64,000 nt of DNA from Lytechinus variegatus (taxonomy: Eukaryota; Echinodermata; Echinoidea; Temnopleuroida; Toxopneustidae): positions 391,407 to 455,406 of the forward strand of contig NC_054747.1 in NCBI RefSeq assembly GCF_018143015.1, in the 5' to 3' direction. Made by a program: the position numbers and the translations under genes. The notes beneath the pieces were generated by a model. That model saw only the letters and a list, made by a program, of their open reading frames with translations. It was not told where the DNA came from and did not search any database. Shown piece by piece: positions 60,840-64,000 of the stretch (position 1 is the first letter of the stretch; each line of letters begins with the position of its first letter).

Positions 60840-61435
60840 CAGTCCTGGCGCCAAGTCTGTCAATTTGAACTGGGAATCATTGAAATGTAAATTGACTTAC
60901 CTAAAGGAGAAGAATATTCCTAGCAGGATGAGCAGTAGCAGTTTTAACCTGCCTTACATCGCTAGGGAAATTAAGAGCAAGGTCATACAGAAGCATATGA
61001 TCGTGCTCTCAAAAGTCAATCTCAGGAAGATTGGGGCCTTTTCAGGAATCTGACATCTCAGGTCCAAAAGTCCCTTCGCTCCGCGAGATGGGTGTACCTT
61101 AATGACGTCATTGGTCCGAGTCCAAGAGAAAACCCCAAAAGACTTAGGCAAGACTCCACAGGTATTCAGCAACTTCTTTCTGAAGGATGTCTAAAGTCTT
61201 GCAGCCAAGAAAAGGCCGACGTCCTTGTCGTAAGTTTAAATCGGTTTTCACTACCTTACCGGATAATGTCCTCCTGCCTCCTTCTCGATACCCATCAATG
61301 GCAGCTATTTTGATCCATGTAAATGGTGTTGAGAAGCTTCTGAGGGGACTAGACGCATCCAAAGCCACTGGTCCGCATAACATCCCAGCCATCCTTTTGA
61401 AAGCTCCTGCAAATTCACCTTGAAAATATTCCTCA
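60840..61435 (+). pseudogene. Jockey-like non-LTR retrotransposon fragment (pre-RT region)
   Basis: Three frames give a continuous family resemblance: ...KNIPSRMSSSSFNLPYIARE, then SLRSARWVYLNDVIG and RQDSTGIQQLLSEG, then a frame ending VNGVEKLLRGLDASKATGPH and NIPAILLK. The last is RT motif 0 ('L..L..SKA.GPD.IP...LK'). At least two frame shifts and a stop after 61380 show it is dead. Everything after motif 0 is missing. Confidence 0.75.
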
Positions 61436-61509
61436 CTCCTCAAAACGTGCGCCCCATTCTAATTCCTTCTTCGAGGCTCCAGAACCCTTTGAAGATTACA
61501 GCAAATGAT

Positions 61510-61815
61510 GATGAAACCAACTAGTATCAGACCAACCGACTCATAGACAAACTTCTATTAGACCAAATGCAATTAGACCAAATGACAATAAAAAATAAGA
61601 CCAAATGACAGTTAGAACAAGTGACGATTATCCAAGCAGGATATTAGACCAATTGGCTATTAGACCAAGTGGTCACTAGACCAATTGGCTATCAGAGCAA
61701 GTGGTCATTAGACCAAAATAGAATAGGACTAATTGGGTTTAGCCCGAATGTTGTTAACCCATCTGATGATTAGACCAAGTGATATTAGACCAACCGTCAG
61801 TAGACCGATGGATTT
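61510..61815 (+). repeat. ATTAGACCAANTGG tandem repeat
   Basis: About 14 loosely spaced units of TTAGACCAA with variable 6-12 base linkers, lying between two LINE fragments. Confidence 0.8.
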
Positions 61816-61825
61816 GTATCACATA

Positions 61826-63706
61826 TAGGCTTTGGAGTGGTTCAGGAGCTACCTCTTGAATAGGAAGCAATATGTCTTTTTAAACGGTTGCAATTCTCAA
61901 ATGAAAAAAAATAATAATAATTGTGGAGTTCCCCAGGGTAGTCTTTTAGGCCTGATTCTGTTTATAGTTTATATTAATGATTTTTGTTGATCATCAGATG
62001 TTCTTTCTTTCATTTGCTTTGCGGACGACTCTAACTTATTTTTTTCACATAAAGATCCTCTTCACCTTGCTAATATAATCAACTCTGAACTAGAAAATGT
62101 CACTGAATGGATAAGGGCATATAAATTGTCACTAAATCTTCAAAAATATATATATATATATGTTGCTTAGCAACTCTATAAATACACTGCCTGTTGATAT
62201 TATTTGGGATGGAACTCCCTTCGAAAATGTATCCCATATTAAGTTCCTTGGGATAACAGTCGATAATAAGCTCTCATGGAAATTTCACATAGATAACATA
62301 TGTAAAACTATTTCACGCAACATTGGTATAATTAACAAGCTTAAATTTTGTTTACCATTATCGTCCCTGCTTACATTATATTCATTCCTTATATTGCCTT
62401 ATTTGAAATATGGAATTTTAGCATGGGTAATACACAACAAACACTCTTAGACAAAGTACTCCTATTACAAAAGAAGTCTCTTCGTATCATATGTCACACA
62501 GCATATTAGTCTCATACTGACCCATTGGTTTTTAACATAAAATGTTAAAAATCAAAGACTTATATTTGTTTAATCTCGGTCAGTTTATGTATAACTACAA
62601 CAACAACAACAACAACCTCCCAAATGTACTTAATTCAATGTTTCCAAGAAATCAATCTGTTCACAACTATCCAACAAGGCGATTGGGTGATTTTCATTTA
62701 CCACTTTTAAGAACTTTGAGGGGTCAGAACACATTTATATATGATGGACCGAAATTATGGAACTCACTTCATAATGATATAACAAATGCAAAATCTCTGA
62801 ACTCTTTTAAGACTTAATTCAAATTATCTCTGTTAAAATATTATGATATACTCCCAAATTGAGTCTGATTCATTATCTCTGTCAAGTGATCATGATTACT
62901 ATAAAGACTATAATTAAAACACAAAAATAAGTATTATCCTTTTTTATTGAAAAAAAAAATCTGACACAAGCCCTTCTCAAATGTGCTCATTATTGAACCT
63001 CATACATCATTGTGTCTATCCTCTCATCTATCTTCTCGTTCTCTCCTGTCCGCTTATCCGCCTTGCTACCGCTCATTTGTTTACGGCATCAATCACATTT
63101 TTTCGTGCATTATATTCTTTCCAGGTTATTTTATATATATTTTTTTTCCTTTTATACACATCATTCAATCCAGTTTGCTTGAGTCCACTATGGCATGTGT
63201 TCTATCTACGTTCAGCAGCACCCATCCATCTTCTCAGGGCATTCTCCCCTTTGTTCTTCTCTTTTTCGGGGGGGGGGGGAGGGGTTGGGGTGAGGAAGGG
63301 TGGATATACTTTAGGACGTGTTGTTTTGTCCTTTATCAAACTATATTTTTTGATAACTTCGTATTTATTTTTTGAATATTTCCCTCTTATTTATTGTTGT
63401 TTCTCATTTGATTATCTGTATTTATACTTTGTTATTTGTTGTGTTATCTATTTTCTGAGGGGCCCCACATTGTACAAGCATCGCTTTTTAGTGGGTCCCT
63501 CCATTTCCATCTTAATTTAATTTCTATTGAAAAATAGTATACATATTTAACACCTACATTGTGTTGCCCGAATTGTCTAAGTGTTCATTTCACGACATAA
63601 TGTATTATTTTTTTTTTGCAACGGATACAAATATTTATGTTTATATGTGGTATATAATTTGTTTTTGTTTGATGGAAATGAAACAAATAAATTTGAATTT
63701 TAATAG
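61826..63706 (+). mobile_element. 5'-truncated CR1/L2-like LINE with full 3' UTR
   Basis: RT from ALEWFRSYLLNRKQYV through the catalytic domain to the C-terminus (stop at 62815-62817), then an ~890-bp 3' UTR ending ACAAATAAATTTGAATTTTA, the imperfect tandem end common in this LINE group. Confidence 0.75.
61829..62817 (+). pseudogene. LINE reverse transcriptase, catalytic and C-terminal domains, broken
   Basis: GVPQGSLLGLILFIVYIND (motif 4) and FADDSNLFF (catalytic box, about 62020-62046) are in one frame with a premature TGA at 61987. A TA-microsatellite at 62146-62162 shifts the frame; the protein resumes at 62160 with LLSNSINTLPVDIIW and HIKFLGITVDNKLSW, stops at 62448, and resumes at 62542 to the end (YPTRRLGDFHLPLLRT, GPKLWNSL). 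Inactive. Confidence 0.8.
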
Positions 63707-63940
63707 ATTTGCACTTATCTTTAGTAGGCTATACCAGCATTCTTGCCCAGTTTAACCAATTGGAAGGAGGCAGGCAAAGTTACATGTATGACTTTTGCAA
63801 ATCACTTTCAATAACTTTCAAGAGCGCTTGGTTCTACTCACATTGAGTGTATGCAGTGTGTCAAGTTCCTTCGATCATGTAGGCCTATTTATACTCAATG
63901 ACATACGAGAGAAAATGTGCACTTAAAGATAATTACCAGG

Positions 63941-64000
63941 GGCCCGTTGCAGAAAGAGTTGCGTTTGAACGCAAGCCAAAAAATCAATCGCAAGTCCCAA
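63941..64000 (+). mobile_element. Left arm of palindromic MITE (GGGGCCCGTTGCAGAAAGAG), cut by window edge
   Basis: GGGGCCCGTTGCAGAAAGAG and TTGCGTTTGAACGCAA match the family at 27498-27626 and resemble a very common echinoderm-type arm. Confidence 0.6.

Noticed and set aside
62981..63520. 179-codon frame downstream of LINE ORF2
   Set aside because: Lies in the LINE 3' UTR and crosses a G-run; hydrophobic low-complexity residues with no known domain.

Overview
This looks like a piece of the nuclear genome of a marine invertebrate deuterostome, most likely an echinoderm (sea urchin-like). The DNA is AT-rich and intron-rich. It has canonical GT-AG splice sites, tRNA-derived SINEs, CR1/L2-like, L1/Tx1-like and Jockey-like LINE remnants, many Tc1/mariner-, piggyBac- (TTAA) and ISL2EU-like non-autonomous DNA elements, and long (TA)n tracts. 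The lineage is inferred from repeat style and gene types; no species marker is present. There are no bacterial features, rRNA genes or intact tRNA genes, and no CRISPR array.

Only two host genes can be supported, both on the + strand. The first (three exons, 14900-20299) encodes a complete 167-residue Ly6/uPAR-type three-finger protein with a signal peptide, ten extracellular cysteines and a GPI-type tail; its exons join in phase and a polyadenylation signal follows. The second starts at 32055 with a signal-peptide exon, continues in an exon (32773-33030) resembling an LDL-receptor YWTD beta-propeller blade, and probably resumes in a third exon (58023-58368) about 25 kb away. Splice phases are compatible, but exons may be missing and the 3' end is uncertain. 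A cysteine-rich open exon at 55551-55766 may belong to a third small secreted protein.

Layout: 1-4560 holds mariner-type ends, a large inverted pair of ~1 kb repeats rich in AGGTCA direct repeats, and a SINE whose head resembles 7SL RNA. 4860-10920 is a minisatellite domain (49-bp unit with a ~636-bp higher-order period) interrupted by an ISL2EU-like element with a THAP-like finger; it ends in an array of ATTACATTTGTGGG units. 11-31 kb is the Ly6 gene set among palindromic MITEs and SINEs, with an inverted short copy of the minisatellite composite at 20938. 31-38 kb contains the start of the YWTD gene, two large mariner-like insertions and a LINE tail. 38-48 kb is microsatellites, local duplications and MITEs. 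48.6-54 kb contains LINE endonuclease and L1-like RT fragments with later insertions. 55-58.4 kb has the cysteine-rich exon and the third YWTD exon. 58.4-64 kb is non-coding DNA and two LINE remnants.

Most of the window is therefore transposon-derived. The observations I would follow up first are the 7SL-like SINE, the inverted minisatellite composite flanking the Ly6 gene, the DR1-type arrays, the TE-filled YWTD gene and the cysteine-rich exon.
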